DNA of 64,000 nt from Candidatus Kinetoplastibacterium blastocrithidii (ex Strigomonas culicis) (GTDB taxonomy: Bacteria > Pseudomonadota > Gammaproteobacteria > Burkholderiales > Burkholderiaceae_B): contig NC_019814.1 of assembly GCF_000319245.1 (NCBI RefSeq), positions 496,001 to 560,000 of the forward strand. The letters run 5' to 3'. Below are positions 34,860 through 44,740 of the stretch, in pieces; within the stretch, counting starts at the first letter, position 1, and each line of letters begins with the position of its first letter. Made by a program: the position numbers and the translations under genes. The notes beneath the pieces were generated by a model that saw only the letters and a list, made by a program, of their open reading frames with translations, did not search any database and had not been told where the DNA came from.

Positions 34860-37565
34860 ATGAATAACAATAGATCATTTAATACAATCAATTTGAAAGA
34901 TTATAAACCATACCCATATTTTATAAAACATATAGATTTACAGTTTGATCTTAGTATTAAAGTTACTAAAGTTACAAACAAGATGTATGTAGAGCGCAAA
35001 TCAGATTTTGCCGATTGCACTGATATAATCTTATATGGAGAAGGAATAAAACTGTTAAATATATCAATTAATAATATTGATATTGATGATAGTCAATACT
35101 CTATTAAAGGAAATGCATTAATAATTAAAGAAATACCAAGTAAATCATTTATTGAAATTACTAATGAGTGTTTTCCTGATAAAAATTTTTCAATGATGGG
35201 ATTATACTTATCGAACGATAATTTCTTTACTCAGTGTGAACCAGAGGGCTTCCGTAGAATAACTTGGTTTGCTGATCGACCAGATGTGATGTCAAAGTAT
35301 ACAGTTACATTAAAAGCTGATAAAAAATACTCGACATTACTATCAAATGGCAATTTAAAATATAAGAAAAGTATTGATTGTAATAGGACTGAGGCTAAAT
35401 GGATAGATCCATTTCCTAAGCCTAGCTACTTGTTTGCATTAGTAGTTGGTAATTTTAATATCAGAGAAACTGAGATTAAAACTATTAGTAACCGAAATGT
35501 TAACTTGCAGATATATAGTGAAGAACCAATTTACTACACAGAATGGGCTATGCAATCACTAATAAATGCTATTAAATGGGATGAGAAAAAATACAATCTT
35601 GAACTAGATCTTGATAGATTCATGTTAGTGGCTGTTCGTGATTTTAATATGGGAGCGATGGAAAATAAGGGATTAAATATATTTAATTCTTCTTGTATTA
35701 TTTCAAGTTATGAAACATCAACAGATTCTGATTATAAAAATATAGAAGCAATTGTTGCTCATGAATATTTTCATAACTGGACTGGAAATAGAGTTACTTG
35801 TAGAGATTGGTTTCAACTTAGTCTTAAGGAGGGATTGACTGTATTTAGGGAGCAAGAGTTTGTTTCTGACATGATATCTGAAAATTTAAATGGTGATATT
35901 TCTAATAGCGCTCGCGCTATAAAACGTATAGAAGATGTCGTGTATTTGAGATCAAATCAGTTTCCTGAAGATTCAGGCCCGATGGCTCACCCTGTTCGCC
36001 CAGAACAATATAAAGAAATTAGTAATTTTTATACTTCAACTATATATGAAAAAGGAGCTGAGATAATAAGGATGCAATGTGGCCTGTTGGGTTCTGAAAA
36101 ATTTAGTTTAGCAATAAATAAATATTTCCAGTTATATGATGGTCATGCAGTGACATGTGATGATTTTATCAATATAGTAGAATCAATATATTGCGGAAAG
36201 AACCGTAATGATTATTTTAAAAAATTTAAGAATTGGTATACTCAGGCAGGAACACCTACTGTAGTGGTAGAAATAGATTACGATCACAAAACAAAATCTT
36301 GTTCAATAAATTTATCTCAATATTGCGATAAGGTAGGAATTGAAAAAGAAGAAAATAAAGAAAAGGAACCATTTTTTATACCATTTTCTATTGCTTTATT
36401 CGATAAAAATGGTAATGCATATAAGGTTATTTCTGATGAAGAAAATTTATCTATAATAAATGAAACTATCACTTTAGAATTTTTTCAAGAAAAACAAAAA
36501 TGGATTTTTAAAGAAATAACTGATTTCCCTATTCTATCGCTGCTAAGGAATTTCTCAGCACCCGTAAAAGTAAAATATAAATATCATGATAATGATCTTG
36601 AGGTTTTATCCTTGCACGATAATGATTATTTTGCAAAATGGGAAGCTGTTCAAGAATTAGCTATGACTCAGATATTAAATATATTAGATCAGATGCATTT
36701 GGGATTAGATTTACAAATTAATAATAACTTTATCAGTGTATATAATGAAATTTTAATTAATAAAAATTTATATTGTGGATATAAAGCAAAAATCTTAACA
36801 ATTCCAAATGAAAAAATGATTTCGGAACGTTTACAGGTAATTAATCCGTGCTATATAGCTATGGCTCATGATTTCCTAATTAGTAAAATAGGTGAACAAC
36901 TTCTGCCCCTCTGGATAAACACATTTGTAGAGAACCAAGATTATGATGAATCATATTCTATAGATTTATATCACAAGAGAATGTTAAAAAATTTAGCTAT
37001 AAAATATATAATGGCTAGTGGAACATCGAATATGTGTGATATTTTTGAAGAAGATTTTTATAGATCTAAAAATATGACGAACTGTATTGCATTGTTATCT
37101 AGTATTGTAAATTTTGGAAATTTTAATATTTCTAATAAGGCTTTATCTTTTTTTTATAATAAATGGCATAAAAATCACATTGTAATGGATAAATGGTTTT
37201 CAATTCAGGCATCATCTAGAAAAAAGAACTTGAATGATATTAAAGAACTCATGAATAATAAATATTTCACATTTAAGAATCCAAATAGAGTTCGTTCTTT
37301 AATATTTCAATTTTGCGCAAGCAATTCAAGAGGGATGCATAATAATGATGGCTCAGGATACGATTTTTGGGCAGAGCAAGTTATAACTCTTGATTGTTTA
37401 AATCAGGAGTTATCGTCTAGTTTGGTTCGTATTCTAGATAATTGGTCACGTTTAATACCTACTCTAAAAAATAAAGCCCTGAACTCTTTCTTAAAGATTT
37501 ATAATAGAAATGATATTTCTAGGAATGTTTTTGAAATAGTTGAAAAATCATTAACAATTAAATAA
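34860..37565 (+). CDS. pepN: Aminopeptidase N (M1 family)
   Basis: PepN is a broad-specificity cytoplasmic zinc aminopeptidase. The 901-residue product has the exopeptidase motif GAMENKG at 265-271, the zinc site HEYFH at 301-305 and the third ligand E324 in LKEGLTVF, then the catalytic tyrosine region and the long helical C-terminal domain with GHAVTCDDF. The order pepN-fbp is shared with Bordetella relatives. The first residues follow an AT-rich 261-base gap with no obvious strong ribosome site. It suggests that the cell uses host peptides for amino acids. Confidence 0.96.
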   Translation: MNNNRSFNTINLKDYKPYPYFIKHIDLQFDLSIKVTKVTNKMYVERKSDFADCTDIILYGEGIKLLNISINNIDIDDSQYSIKGNALIIKEIPSKSFIEITNECFPDKNFSMMGLYLSNDNFFTQCEPEGFRRITWFADRPDVMSKYTVTLKADKKYSTLLSNGNLKYKKSIDCNRTEAKWIDPFPKPSYLFALVVGNFNIRETEIKTISNRNVNLQIYSEEPIYYTEWAMQSLINAIKWDEKKYNLELDLDRFMLVAVRDFNMGAMENKGLNIFNSSCIISSYETSTDSDYKNIEAIVAHEYFHNWTGNRVTCRDWFQLSLKEGLTVFREQEFVSDMISENLNGDISNSARAIKRIEDVVYLRSNQFPEDSGPMAHPVRPEQYKEISNFYTSTIYEKGAEIIRMQCGLLGSEKFSLAINKYFQLYDGHAVTCDDFINIVESIYCGKNRNDYFKKFKNWYTQAGTPTVVVEIDYDHKTKSCSINLSQYCDKVGIEKEENKEKEPFFIPFSIALFDKNGNAYKVISDEENLSIINETITLEFFQEKQKWIFKEITDFPILSLLRNFSAPVKVKYKYHDNDLEVLSLHDNDYFAKWEAVQELAMTQILNILDQMHLGLDLQINNNFISVYNEILINKNLYCGYKAKILTIPNEKMISERLQVINPCYIAMAHDFLISKIGEQLLPLWINTFVENQDYDESYSIDLYHKRMLKNLAIKYIMASGTSNMCDIFEEDFYRSKNMTNCIALLSSIVNFGNFNISNKALSFFYNKWHKNHIVMDKWFSIQASSRKKNLNDIKELMNNKYFTFKNPNRVRSLIFQFCASNSRGMHNNDGSGYDFWAEQVITLDCLNQELSSSLVRILDNWSRLIPTLKNKALNSFLKIYNRNDISRNVFEIVEKSLTIK

Positions 37566-37575
37566 GGAGACTTAA

Positions 37576-38589
37576 TTGAATAATAATTTGTTGCTAGAAT
37601 TCTTATCAGAAAAATACACATCATTAAGAAATGATGCTCAGTTGTCTAATTTGATACAAAATATAGCAAAATCCTGTCAAAAAATTAGTAATTTATTAGA
37701 TAAAGGAGATTTGAATAATGTGCTCGGAAAATCTGAGAATATAAATATTCAAGGCGAAGTGCAGGCAAAATTAGACATCATAGCTAACAATATTATTATA
37801 AATGAAAATAATTTCATAGGAAGTCTTGCTGGTCTAGTCTCAGAAGAAATGGACTGTTTTTACAAGATACCAGATAACTATAAAACTGGTGATTATTTGT
37901 TACTATTTGATCCATTGGATGGCTCTTCAAATATAGATGTAAATATTTCTGTTGGAACAATATTTTCTATATTGAAAGTTCATAGGAAAATTAAGAATAG
38001 CAAAGAATTAATTAGCAATGATTTTCTACAACCAGGTATAAATCAAATAGCTGCAGGTTATGCTATATATGGTCCTCAAACTAGTTTTGTAATTTCTTTA
38101 GGTAATGGAGTACATAGTTTTATCCTAGATAAAGAAGAAAAAAGATTAGTTCTTACTAATGAATCCATGAAAATGCCAAAAGATACAAATGAGTTTTCTA
38201 TAAACTCATCTAATTCAAGATATTGGGACAAATTTATATACAACTATGTGCAAGATTGTCTAAGAGGTTCTGATGGGCCTTTATCTAAAAACTATAATAT
38301 GAGATGGACAGGATCAATGGTTGCTGATGTGCATAGAATTATAACTAGAGGGGGCATTTTTTTATACCCATGGGACTCTAGAAATCCTAACATCCCTGGT
38401 AAACTAAGGCTTATGTATGAAGCAAACCCTATGAGTTTTATAGTAGAACAAGCAGGAGGAATTGCCTCAGATGGAAACAAGAGGATTTTAGAAATCCTTC
38501 CAAATGAATTACATCAACGCGCTAGTGTAATACTGGGATCTAGTAACGAGGTTAATAGATTATTAGACTGCTACTTAAACACCTACTAA
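37576..38589 (+). CDS. fbp: Fructose-1,6-bisphosphatase class I
   Basis: Fbp hydrolyses fructose 1,6-bisphosphate, the committed step of gluconeogenesis. The 337-residue product shows the metal-binding region with LVSEEMD, the motif LLFDPLDGSSNIDVNISVG, and MRWTGSMVADVHRII followed by GGIFLYPWD. The start is a TTG preceded by AAGGAG at 5-6 bases spacing, a good ribosome site, so I accept it. It lies 10 bases after pepN. Together with ppsA it argues for sugar phosphate synthesis from pyruvate. The stop codon sits inside the left arm of a terminator. Confidence 0.96.
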   Translation: MNNNLLLEFLSEKYTSLRNDAQLSNLIQNIAKSCQKISNLLDKGDLNNVLGKSENINIQGEVQAKLDIIANNIIINENNFIGSLAGLVSEEMDCFYKIPDNYKTGDYLLLFDPLDGSSNIDVNISVGTIFSILKVHRKIKNSKELISNDFLQPGINQIAAGYAIYGPQTSFVISLGNGVHSFILDKEEKRLVLTNESMKMPKDTNEFSINSSNSRYWDKFIYNYVQDCLRGSDGPLSKNYNMRWTGSMVADVHRIITRGGIFLYPWDSRNPNIPGKLRLMYEANPMSFIVEQAGGIASDGNKRILEILPNELHQRASVILGSSNEVNRLLDCYLNTY

Positions 38590-38612
38590 AGACTAAATCT
38601 AAGTAGGTGTTT
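38577..38612. terminator. Bidirectional terminator between fbp and hom
   Basis: An 11-bp perfect stem (AAACACCTACT at 38577-38587, AGTAGGTGTTT at 38602-38612) with a 14-base loop lies between the convergent fbp and hom genes. The left arm overlaps the fbp stop codon. T-rich sequence follows on the plus strand. Confidence 0.7.
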
Positions 38613-38622
38613 ATCATTTTGA

Positions 38623-39930
38623 TTAACTGATATCTTCTATCCTTATACGAATAACTTTGGAACAGATAAACTCCAAAGATTCTATTTTCTTTATAGAGAT
38701 ATTTATATTTTTTTCAATAGAAGCATGTGTTATGAATATAATATCAGCTTCATTTTCATTATTTGAGCATTGTTGTATCATCGATCCAATAGATATATTA
38801 AGATCTGATAATATTTTAGATATCTCTGCTAATACTCCTGGTCTATCCTTAACTCTCATACGTAAATAATAAGAGGTAGATACCATCTCAATTGGCAATA
38901 TAGGTATATTGCATAATGACTTAGGCTGAAAAGCTAGATGCGGTACTCTATTTTCAGGATCAGCTGTATGCAACCTTGTAATATCAACTAAATCAGCAAC
39001 TACTGCAGAAGCAGTAGGCTCTCCTCCTGCACCTTGACCATAGTATAATGTCGTGCCAACAGCATCACCTTTTACAAGTACTGCATTCATAGCTCCTTCT
39101 ACATTAGATAACAAACATCCAGAAGGAATAAGTGCAGGATGAACTCTTAGCTCTATACCATCAGCTCTATGTTTTGTAATTGCTAATAATTTTATACGGT
39201 ATCCTAGTCTTTCTGCATGAATTATATCTTCTGAAGATAAATCAGAAATACCCTCTATGTATGCCTTTTCAAATTGTATTGGTATTCCAAAAGCTAGAGA
39301 TGCCAGTAATGTTAATTTATGAGCTGCATCTACACCTTCAATATCAAATGTTGGATCAGCTTCAGCATATCCTAGTTCTTGTGCTTGTTTTAGAACATCC
39401 TTAAAAGGCAAACCACTAGACCTCATTTTTGATAAAATGAAATTTGTTGTGCCATTTATGATACCTGCAACAAATTCTATGCGATTAGCTGTTAGACCTT
39501 CTCTTATAGATTTAACTATAGGTATCCCTCCTGCTACAGCTGCTTCAAAAGCAACCATTACTCCATTTTCTGATGCTTTCGCAAAAACCTTATTTCCATG
39601 CTTGGCTAATAGAGCTTTATTGGCTGTCACAATATGTTTACCATTAGCAATAGCATCCATAACCAAATCCAAAGCTATTCCATCTCCTCCAATCAATTCA
39701 ATAACTATATCTATATTTGGATCCTTTATTATATCATATGCATCTTTGGTTATTATTGCTTTACCATTCACCAAAGACTGAGCGTGTTCAATATTTAGTG
39801 AAGCAATTTTAGTTATTTCTATATTACTACCAGCACGACGTGATATTTCTTTTGCATTTCGCTCCAAAACACTCCATGTGCCGCTGCCCACAACACCCAT
39901 ACCAAGCAGGCCAACTTTAACAGAATTCAT
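38623..39930 (-). CDS. hom: Homoserine dehydrogenase
   Basis: This enzyme reduces aspartate semialdehyde to homoserine, the branch to threonine and methionine. The 435-residue product has the NAD(P)-binding GLLGMGVVGSGTW (8-20), the catalytic segment AVAGGIPIVKSIREGL, GIINGTTNFILSKM, the substrate segment GYAEADPTFDIEGVDAAHKL and a C-terminal ACT domain from about 355 (MRVKDRPGVLAEISKIL), which usually gives threonine feedback control. It is monofunctional, not fused to aspartokinase. No threonine synthase gene is adjacent. Confidence 0.96.
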   Translation of the reverse strand: MNSVKVGLLGMGVVGSGTWSVLERNAKEISRRAGSNIEITKIASLNIEHAQSLVNGKAIITKDAYDIIKDPNIDIVIELIGGDGIALDLVMDAIANGKHIVTANKALLAKHGNKVFAKASENGVMVAFEAAVAGGIPIVKSIREGLTANRIEFVAGIINGTTNFILSKMRSSGLPFKDVLKQAQELGYAEADPTFDIEGVDAAHKLTLLASLAFGIPIQFEKAYIEGISDLSSEDIIHAERLGYRIKLLAITKHRADGIELRVHPALIPSGCLLSNVEGAMNAVLVKGDAVGTTLYYGQGAGGEPTASAVVADLVDITRLHTADPENRVPHLAFQPKSLCNIPILPIEMVSTSYYLRMRVKDRPGVLAEISKILSDLNISIGSMIQQCSNNENEADIIFITHASIEKNINISIKKIESLEFICSKVIRIRIEDIS

Positions 39931-40102
39931 TTAATATACCTATCCTTTAATAAAACATACAATAACCATCAATAGAAATTGTATTTTTAAATATATAGTT
40001 GCTTTTAATTAGTTTTTGCTATTATGTATTTTTAAAATAATATTTATAATACCATGATAAATATATAAATATTATTGTTATAGGATTTTAAAGGAAATAT
40101 GA

Positions 40103-40504
40103 TTGAAGTTATATTCTGAAGATTACACATCAAATAATGTTATAAATTCTTATAAAGAAGGTTCTATAAAAATTAATGGTATTTTGTATACTGATAATGT
40201 TTTATTTAGCAATAATAGTAAAATACTAAAATTAGATATGATAAATATACAAGATACAGATGGCATGATGCTCCTTGAAATATTTAAATCCTTCCAAAAT
40301 CAGGAAGAATCACAAAAACATATAGAATTTATATTGATAGGTATTGGCAATAAATCTGTTAGCAGAGATCATTATATAAATAAGAATAGATCTAATATTA
40401 ATATAGGTATTGAGATAATGAAGACACAATCCGCTGTATATACTTATAATGCCCTGTTAATGCAAGACAAACAAGTTTTAATAGCGTTAATAATTAGAGA
40501 TTAA
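40103..40504 (+). CDS. Mth938-like domain protein (DUF498/DUF598)
   Basis: The 133-residue product has the Mth938-like fold found in Xcc1710-type bacterial proteins and in the mitochondrial complex I assembly factor NDUFAF3. The diagnostic end is NIGIEIMKTQSAVYTYNALL (about 101-120), matching the family pattern of a Gly-Ile/Val-Glu-x-Met start and a TYN segment. The start is TTG at 40103, preceded by AAAGGAA; an ATG at 40099 in another frame stops after six codons. The bacterial function is unknown. It precedes the peroxiredoxin gene by 7 bases and is divergent from hom. Confidence 0.82.
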   Translation: MKLYSEDYTSNNVINSYKEGSIKINGILYTDNVLFSNNSKILKLDMINIQDTDGMMLLEIFKSFQNQEESQKHIEFILIGIGNKSVSRDHYINKNRSNINIGIEIMKTQSAVYTYNALLMQDKQVLIALIIRD

Positions 40505-40511
40505 GACGCCT

Positions 40512-40982
40512 ATGGATTATATAAAAAAAATGGCTCCTATTTTTGAGGCCATGAGTACTAATGATATTGTAAAATTAGAAGATTATAGAAATAAAAAAAA
40601 CATAGTTCTATTTTTTTATCCGAGAGATAACACTTCAGGATGCACAAAAGAAAATATAGATTTTCAAAATTATTATCAAAATTTTTTAAATAAAGATACT
40701 CTAATTTTTGGTATATCTAGGGATTCTATTAAATCACATAATAATTTTAGCAATAAACTCAAACTAACTTTTCCTCTAATTTCAGATAAAGATGGGATCA
40801 TATGTAATTTATATAATGTACTTAAGGAGAAAAAGATGTATGGTAAAATTTTTATGGGAATAGATAGGTCGACTTTTATAATAAACAAAAATGGTTTTAT
40901 CATTAAAGAATGGAGATCTGTGAAAGTAAATAATCATGTTCATGATGTTTTTAATTTTATGGATGATATTAATCTTAGATAA
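40512..40982 (+). CDS. bcp: Peroxiredoxin of the BCP/PrxQ family
   Basis: BCP reduces peroxides with thioredoxin. The 156-residue product shows VLFFYPRDNTSGCTKENIDF (32-51) with the peroxidatic cysteine C44. The resolving cysteine normally five residues later is isoleucine (I49), and the alternative position in the next helix has no cysteine. The only other cysteine is C98 in DGIICNLYNV, a place where many BCPs have one. It may therefore act as a 1-Cys enzyme. It lies between the Mth938-like gene and pdxA, reading the same way. Confidence 0.92.
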   Translation: MDYIKKMAPIFEAMSTNDIVKLEDYRNKKNIVLFFYPRDNTSGCTKENIDFQNYYQNFLNKDTLIFGISRDSIKSHNNFSNKLKLTFPLISDKDGIICNLYNVLKEKKMYGKIFMGIDRSTFIINKNGFIIKEWRSVKVNNHVHDVFNFMDDINLR

Positions 40983-41013
40983 ATATTTTAAAATATAGAT
41001 ATTAAAATCAATT

Positions 41014-42006
41014 ATGTATAATTTACCGATTGGTATTACGATGGGGGACCCTTTCGGCATAGGTCCAGAGATTATAATTAAGGCTTACCTAAGCAATCAT
41101 TTAAAGCGTTGTATAGTTTATGGGGACAAATTTATTCTATCTAAAGCATCAGAAATGCTTAATCAAAATGTAAACATAATTTCCATAGATTCCAATGATA
41201 TAGAAAAAATATCCTTTGAAAAAAAATGCTTATATGTTCTAAATTGTTGTAATAATATTGACAACAAAAACTTTCAAGCTGGTACTGTCAGTGACACAGC
41301 CGGCTATCATTCTTACGCATATATTGAAAGTGCTGTAAAAGATGCAATGGACAAGAAGATAGGTTCTATAGTTACGTCACCATTAAATAAGGAATCACTG
41401 TTTGAAGCTGGTATTAAATTTCCAGGGCATACTGAGATATTGGCGAAATTAACAAATACAAAAAAATATGCAATGCTAATGATAAATGATTTGATCAAAG
41501 TGATGTTAGTTACTATACATATACCAATAGCAAATATTACTAATACTATTACTATAGGAAAAGAACTAGATACTATCAGATTAGCATACAAAGCTTGCAG
41601 GATGATGGGTATAGTTAATCCGCATATTGCAGTTGCTGGACTCAACCCTCATGCTGGTGAGAATGGAATACTTGGAAAAGAAGAGATAACTATTATAAAG
41701 CCAGCTATTAAAATAGCTCATAATGAGGGAATATATCTTTCTGGACCTTTACCTGGCGATACTATATTTATGATGGCTAGATTAGGAAAATTTGATATGG
41801 TGATAGCTCAGTACCACGACCAAGGATTAATTCCTATAAAATACTTAGGTATTGATCATGGAGTTAATGTTACTGTAGGGTTGCCTTTTATTAGGACAAG
41901 TGTTGATCATGGAACTGCCTTTGATATTGCATGGAAAAATAAAGCAAATCATTCGTCTTTAGTTTCAGCAATAAACATGACTAAAAAATTTAACCACAAA
42001 ATTTAA
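41014..42006 (+). CDS. pdxA: 4-hydroxythreonine-4-phosphate dehydrogenase PdxA
   Basis: PdxA oxidises 4-hydroxythreonine phosphate in the DXP-dependent pyridoxal phosphate pathway; DXP comes from Dxs, also in this window. The 330-residue product shows ITMGDPFGIGPEI (8-20), TSPLNKESLFEAG, FPGHTEILA with a metal-binding histidine, GLNPHAGENG, GPLPGDTIF and QYHDQGLIPIKYLG with further metal ligands. In many proteobacteria it pairs with ksgA, which does not follow here. It converges on dnaB with 4 bases between the stops. Confidence 0.96.
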   Translation: MYNLPIGITMGDPFGIGPEIIIKAYLSNHLKRCIVYGDKFILSKASEMLNQNVNIISIDSNDIEKISFEKKCLYVLNCCNNIDNKNFQAGTVSDTAGYHSYAYIESAVKDAMDKKIGSIVTSPLNKESLFEAGIKFPGHTEILAKLTNTKKYAMLMINDLIKVMLVTIHIPIANITNTITIGKELDTIRLAYKACRMMGIVNPHIAVAGLNPHAGENGILGKEEITIIKPAIKIAHNEGIYLSGPLPGDTIFMMARLGKFDMVIAQYHDQGLIPIKYLGIDHGVNVTVGLPFIRTSVDHGTAFDIAWKNKANHSSLVSAINMTKKFNHKI

Positions 42007-42010
42007 TCAA

Positions 42011-43372
42011 TTATATGCTACTAGCATAATTCAAAAATCTAGTTGTATTACCCTGGAAAGTAAGCTTAACAGTTCCTATTGGTCCATTTCTTTGTTTGCC
42101 TATAATTATTTCAGCTGTTCCTTTTTCTTGAGAATCTTGATTATAAAACTCATCTCTATATATGAATAATATTAGGTCGGCGTCTTGTTCTATTGCTCCA
42201 GATTCTCTTAGATCACTCATAACTGGTCGTTTATTTTGCCTCTGTTCTAAACTTCGATTTAGTTGGGATAATGCTATCAACGGACAATCAAGTTCTTTTG
42301 CAAGACTTTTTAATGACCTACTAATTTCAGAAATTTCTGTAGCTCTATTCTCTTCCCCACTACCAGACATTAACTGCATATAATCTATTATTATCAGTCC
42401 TAATTGACCACATTGCCTAGACAGTCTTCTTGTTTTAGCTTTAACCTCTATTACATTTAATGCTGGGGTTTCATCTATATATAATTGAATATCTTGCATC
42501 GCTTGAATTGCATCTGTAATCTTAGGCCAATCTTCCTCTGATAATTTTCCAGTGCGCATCTTATGTTGATCAACTTTGCTTATAGATCCAAGCATTCTCA
42601 TTGCAAGTTGAGAAGCACCCATCTCCATAGAAAAAATAGCTACAGGAAGACCGTGTTCTATAGCTACATATTCACCTATATTCATAGAGAAAGCTGTTTT
42701 CCCCATAGATGGCCTACCAGCAACAACAATCAAATCTCCAGGTTGCAATCCAGAAGTAATTTTGTCCAAATCTATAAATCCAGTAGGAACACCTGTTATA
42801 TCGGTATCACCTTCTCTATGATAAAGATCATCAATTCTTTCTACTACTTGAGCTAGTAAAGGTTGAATTTCTTGGAAACCTGTAGAATTAGATGATTTAT
42901 CCTGTGCGATCTTAAAGACTTTAGCTTCAGCTTCATCTAATATTTGTCTTGCTTCTTTACCTTTTGGATTTAGAGCTATTTCTGAAATTTCATCAGATAT
43001 AGCAACTAATTTTCTCAGAATAGAGCGTTCACGGACTATTTCAGCATATCTTGTTATGTTAGCTGCTGATGGAGTATTATGCGCTAGGGCATTTAGATAG
43101 CTTATTCCACCAACATCATCAGTTTTTCCAGAATTCGATATAGAATCATTTACAGTAATTACATCGGCCGGCCTATCTAGATTTATTAAGCTGTCTATAT
43201 GTTTCCATATGAGACGATGTTCATGTCTATAAAAATCATCAGATGTTATTATTCCACTTATTTTATCCCATGTGCTATTATCGATCAGCAGTCCACCTAG
43301 TACAGATTGTTCTGCTTCAATGGAATTTGGGGGTGTTCTCAAATAGTCTAATTTATTATCGCTAGTAGTCAT
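42011..43372 (-). CDS. dnaB: Replicative DNA helicase DnaB
   Basis: DnaB is the hexameric fork helicase. The 453-residue product has the N-terminal primase-binding domain (about 15-115, starting RTPPNSIEAEQSVLGGLL), a linker and the RecA-like domain with Walker A AGRPSMGKTAF, Walker B IIIDYMQLM and the SRSLKSLAKELDCPLIALSQLNRSLE region in two parts. The end FQGNTTRFLNYA is typical. No intein is present. It stands apart from rplI behind a strong terminator. Its partners dnaG and priB are also in the window. Confidence 0.97.
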   Translation of the reverse strand: MTTSDNKLDYLRTPPNSIEAEQSVLGGLLIDNSTWDKISGIITSDDFYRHEHRLIWKHIDSLINLDRPADVITVNDSISNSGKTDDVGGISYLNALAHNTPSAANITRYAEIVRERSILRKLVAISDEISEIALNPKGKEARQILDEAEAKVFKIAQDKSSNSTGFQEIQPLLAQVVERIDDLYHREGDTDITGVPTGFIDLDKITSGLQPGDLIVVAGRPSMGKTAFSMNIGEYVAIEHGLPVAIFSMEMGASQLAMRMLGSISKVDQHKMRTGKLSEEDWPKITDAIQAMQDIQLYIDETPALNVIEVKAKTRRLSRQCGQLGLIIIDYMQLMSGSGEENRATEISEISRSLKSLAKELDCPLIALSQLNRSLEQRQNKRPVMSDLRESGAIEQDADLILFIYRDEFYNQDSQEKGTAEIIIGKQRNGPIGTVKLTFQGNTTRFLNYASSI

Positions 43373-43527
43373 TTTTATGTGAGCAATATAAGCACCATTT
43401 TAATTAATATAAAATTTCTAACAGCACTTCAAATTACTGAAATAAATAAAACAATAAATATAAATTTAATGTTTTTAACATATAATTATCTGATTTAATA
43501 GCATCTCTATTAAATATTAAGAAAAAA

Positions 43528-43567
43528 GATAATAAAGGAGCCAGTAAAAACTGACTCCTTTATTATC
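43528..43567 (-). terminator. Strong terminator of the rpsF-priB-rpsR-rplI operon
   Basis: Arms 43528-43545 and 43550-43567 pair over 18 bases with one mismatch around an AAAA/TTTT loop. On the minus strand the stem is followed by a run of six T bases. It begins within the rplI stop codon. This is the clearest intrinsic terminator in the window. Confidence 0.9.
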
Positions 43568-44031
43568 TATAACTCTTCCCTTATAACTATTATTGAAATT
43601 TCCTTTTCCACATCAGAATGTAGTTTTATCCTAGCTACGAACTCACCAATAGTTTTTATATGATTATCTGATAAATAAATTTGTGACTTTTCTATAGAAG
43701 AAAATCCTGATTTTTTTAAATTATGTAATATATCTATATTACTAACAGATCCAAATAACTTACCATCAACACTAGCTTTCTGAGATATTTTTATTACAAA
43801 CCCATCTAATTTGTCTGCTAGTTCTTTAGCATCATTTAATTTCTTTAATTGACTTTTTTCTAATTCTGATCTTTTGTTCTCAAATTCTTTTATAGTTTCT
43901 TTAGTAGCTCTTTTAGCTATTTTGTTCGGTATTAAAAAATTTCTAGCATAACCATTTTTAACACGAACAACATCACCTAAATTTCCTAAATTGGAAACTT
44001 TATCTAATAAAATTACTTCCATGTTATTCAA
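43567..44031 (-). CDS. rplI: 50S ribosomal protein L9
   Basis: L9 spans the L1 stalk base and helps keep the reading frame. The 154-residue product has the N-terminal RNA-binding domain (MEVILLDKVSNLGNLGD, then VRVKNGYARNFLIP with the typical glycine/lysine pattern), a long connecting helix (about 45-80) and the C-terminal domain with DGKLFGSVSNIDI. Length is normal. It follows rpsR by 9 bases. The frame may start at M1 or M4; M4 (MEVILL) is the usual start, with M1 giving three extra residues. Confidence 0.96.
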   Translation of the reverse strand: MNNMEVILLDKVSNLGNLGDVVRVKNGYARNFLIPNKIAKRATKETIKEFENKRSELEKSQLKKLNDAKELADKLDGFVIKISQKASVDGKLFGSVSNIDILHNLKKSGFSSIEKSQIYLSDNHIKTIGEFVARIKLHSDVEKEISIIVIREEL

Positions 44032-44040
44032 CTCGCTTAA

Positions 44041-44313
44041 TTAGTTATGGTTATCTGTATAAGGAAGCAATGCCAGAAAACGAGCTCGTTTAATAGCTAA
44101 ACTTAATTGACGTTGATAAATAGCTCTAGTTCCTGTAAGACGAGATGGAATTATTTTTCCATTTTCTTGTATAAAATCCTTTAGAGTATCTGTATCTTTA
44201 TAGTCGATCTCATCAACTTTAGCTGCAGTAAATCTACAGAATTTACGACGCTTAAATAAAGGATTTTGTTGTACAAACTTACGTTTTTCTTTTGTATTCC
44301 CAAAGAATGCCAT
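44041..44313 (-). CDS. rpsR: 30S ribosomal protein S18
   Basis: S18 binds 16S rRNA with S6 in the platform of the small subunit. The 90-residue product contains the conserved core [20 protein letters not shown] (about 21-40) and [20 protein letters not shown] (57-76), then [11 protein letters not shown]. Length is standard for betaproteobacteria. It follows priB by 83 bases and precedes rplI by 9 bases in the rpsF-priB-rpsR-rplI operon. Confidence 0.97.
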   Translation of the reverse strand: MAFFGNTKEKRKFVQQNPLFKRRKFCRFTAAKVDEIDYKDTDTLKDFIQENGKIIPSRLTGTRAIYQRQLSLAIKRARFLALLPYTDNHN

Positions 44314-44396
44314 TTCTTACACCTTATATTTTTATAAAAATTACTATCATTCACTAAAACATTTATTGATAATAAAGAATTTATCTTGTGCTAATA

Positions 44397-44726
44397 CTAA
44401 AAATATAAATGCTGCTGTATATCCAGTATATTTTGTTTATGTATTATAATTTCTTGCAAATGAAATTTTAACAATGCAGAGCCTCTATAAGCCGAAGCTA
44501 TAAAACCCTTGGCTCTAAATTTATAGTCCATAGGCATATCTATTAGGTTATCAGTTATTTTCCCCATAGCAACAGATAATATTTGAAACCTAATTTTTCT
44601 CTCAAGACCTGACTCTATAACTTTTGAATAATTTTCTAGAAGCATTTCCAATACAGGAATTCCAGCCCTAGTATAACGTAAACCTTTATTCTCTATAATG
44701 GTTACATCAATCTCTAAATTATTCAT
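44397..44726 (-). CDS. priB: Primosomal replication protein N (PriB)
   Basis: PriB is a small OB-fold ssDNA-binding protein that helps PriA restart replication forks. The 109-residue product resembles PriB/SSB-like proteins: it begins NNLEIDVTIIENKGLRYTRAGIPV and contains a SVAMGKITDNL segment and a C-terminal GFIASAYRGSALLKFHLQEI strand region (about 75-94). The place between rpsF and rpsR is diagnostic. Length is normal. It is 14 bases after rpsF. The restart helicase priA is not in the window, but recG is. Confidence 0.92.
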   Translation of the reverse strand: MNNLEIDVTIIENKGLRYTRAGIPVLEMLLENYSKVIESGLERKIRFQILSVAMGKITDNLIDMPMDYKFRAKGFIASAYRGSALLKFHLQEIIIHKQNILDIQQHLYF

Positions 44727-44740
44727 TCTATATGATAAAA

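Noticed and set aside
39180-39404. 74-codon plus-strand ORF inside hom
   Set aside because: Antisense to conserved hom sequence, with repetitive Leu/Val composition arising from the complementary strand.
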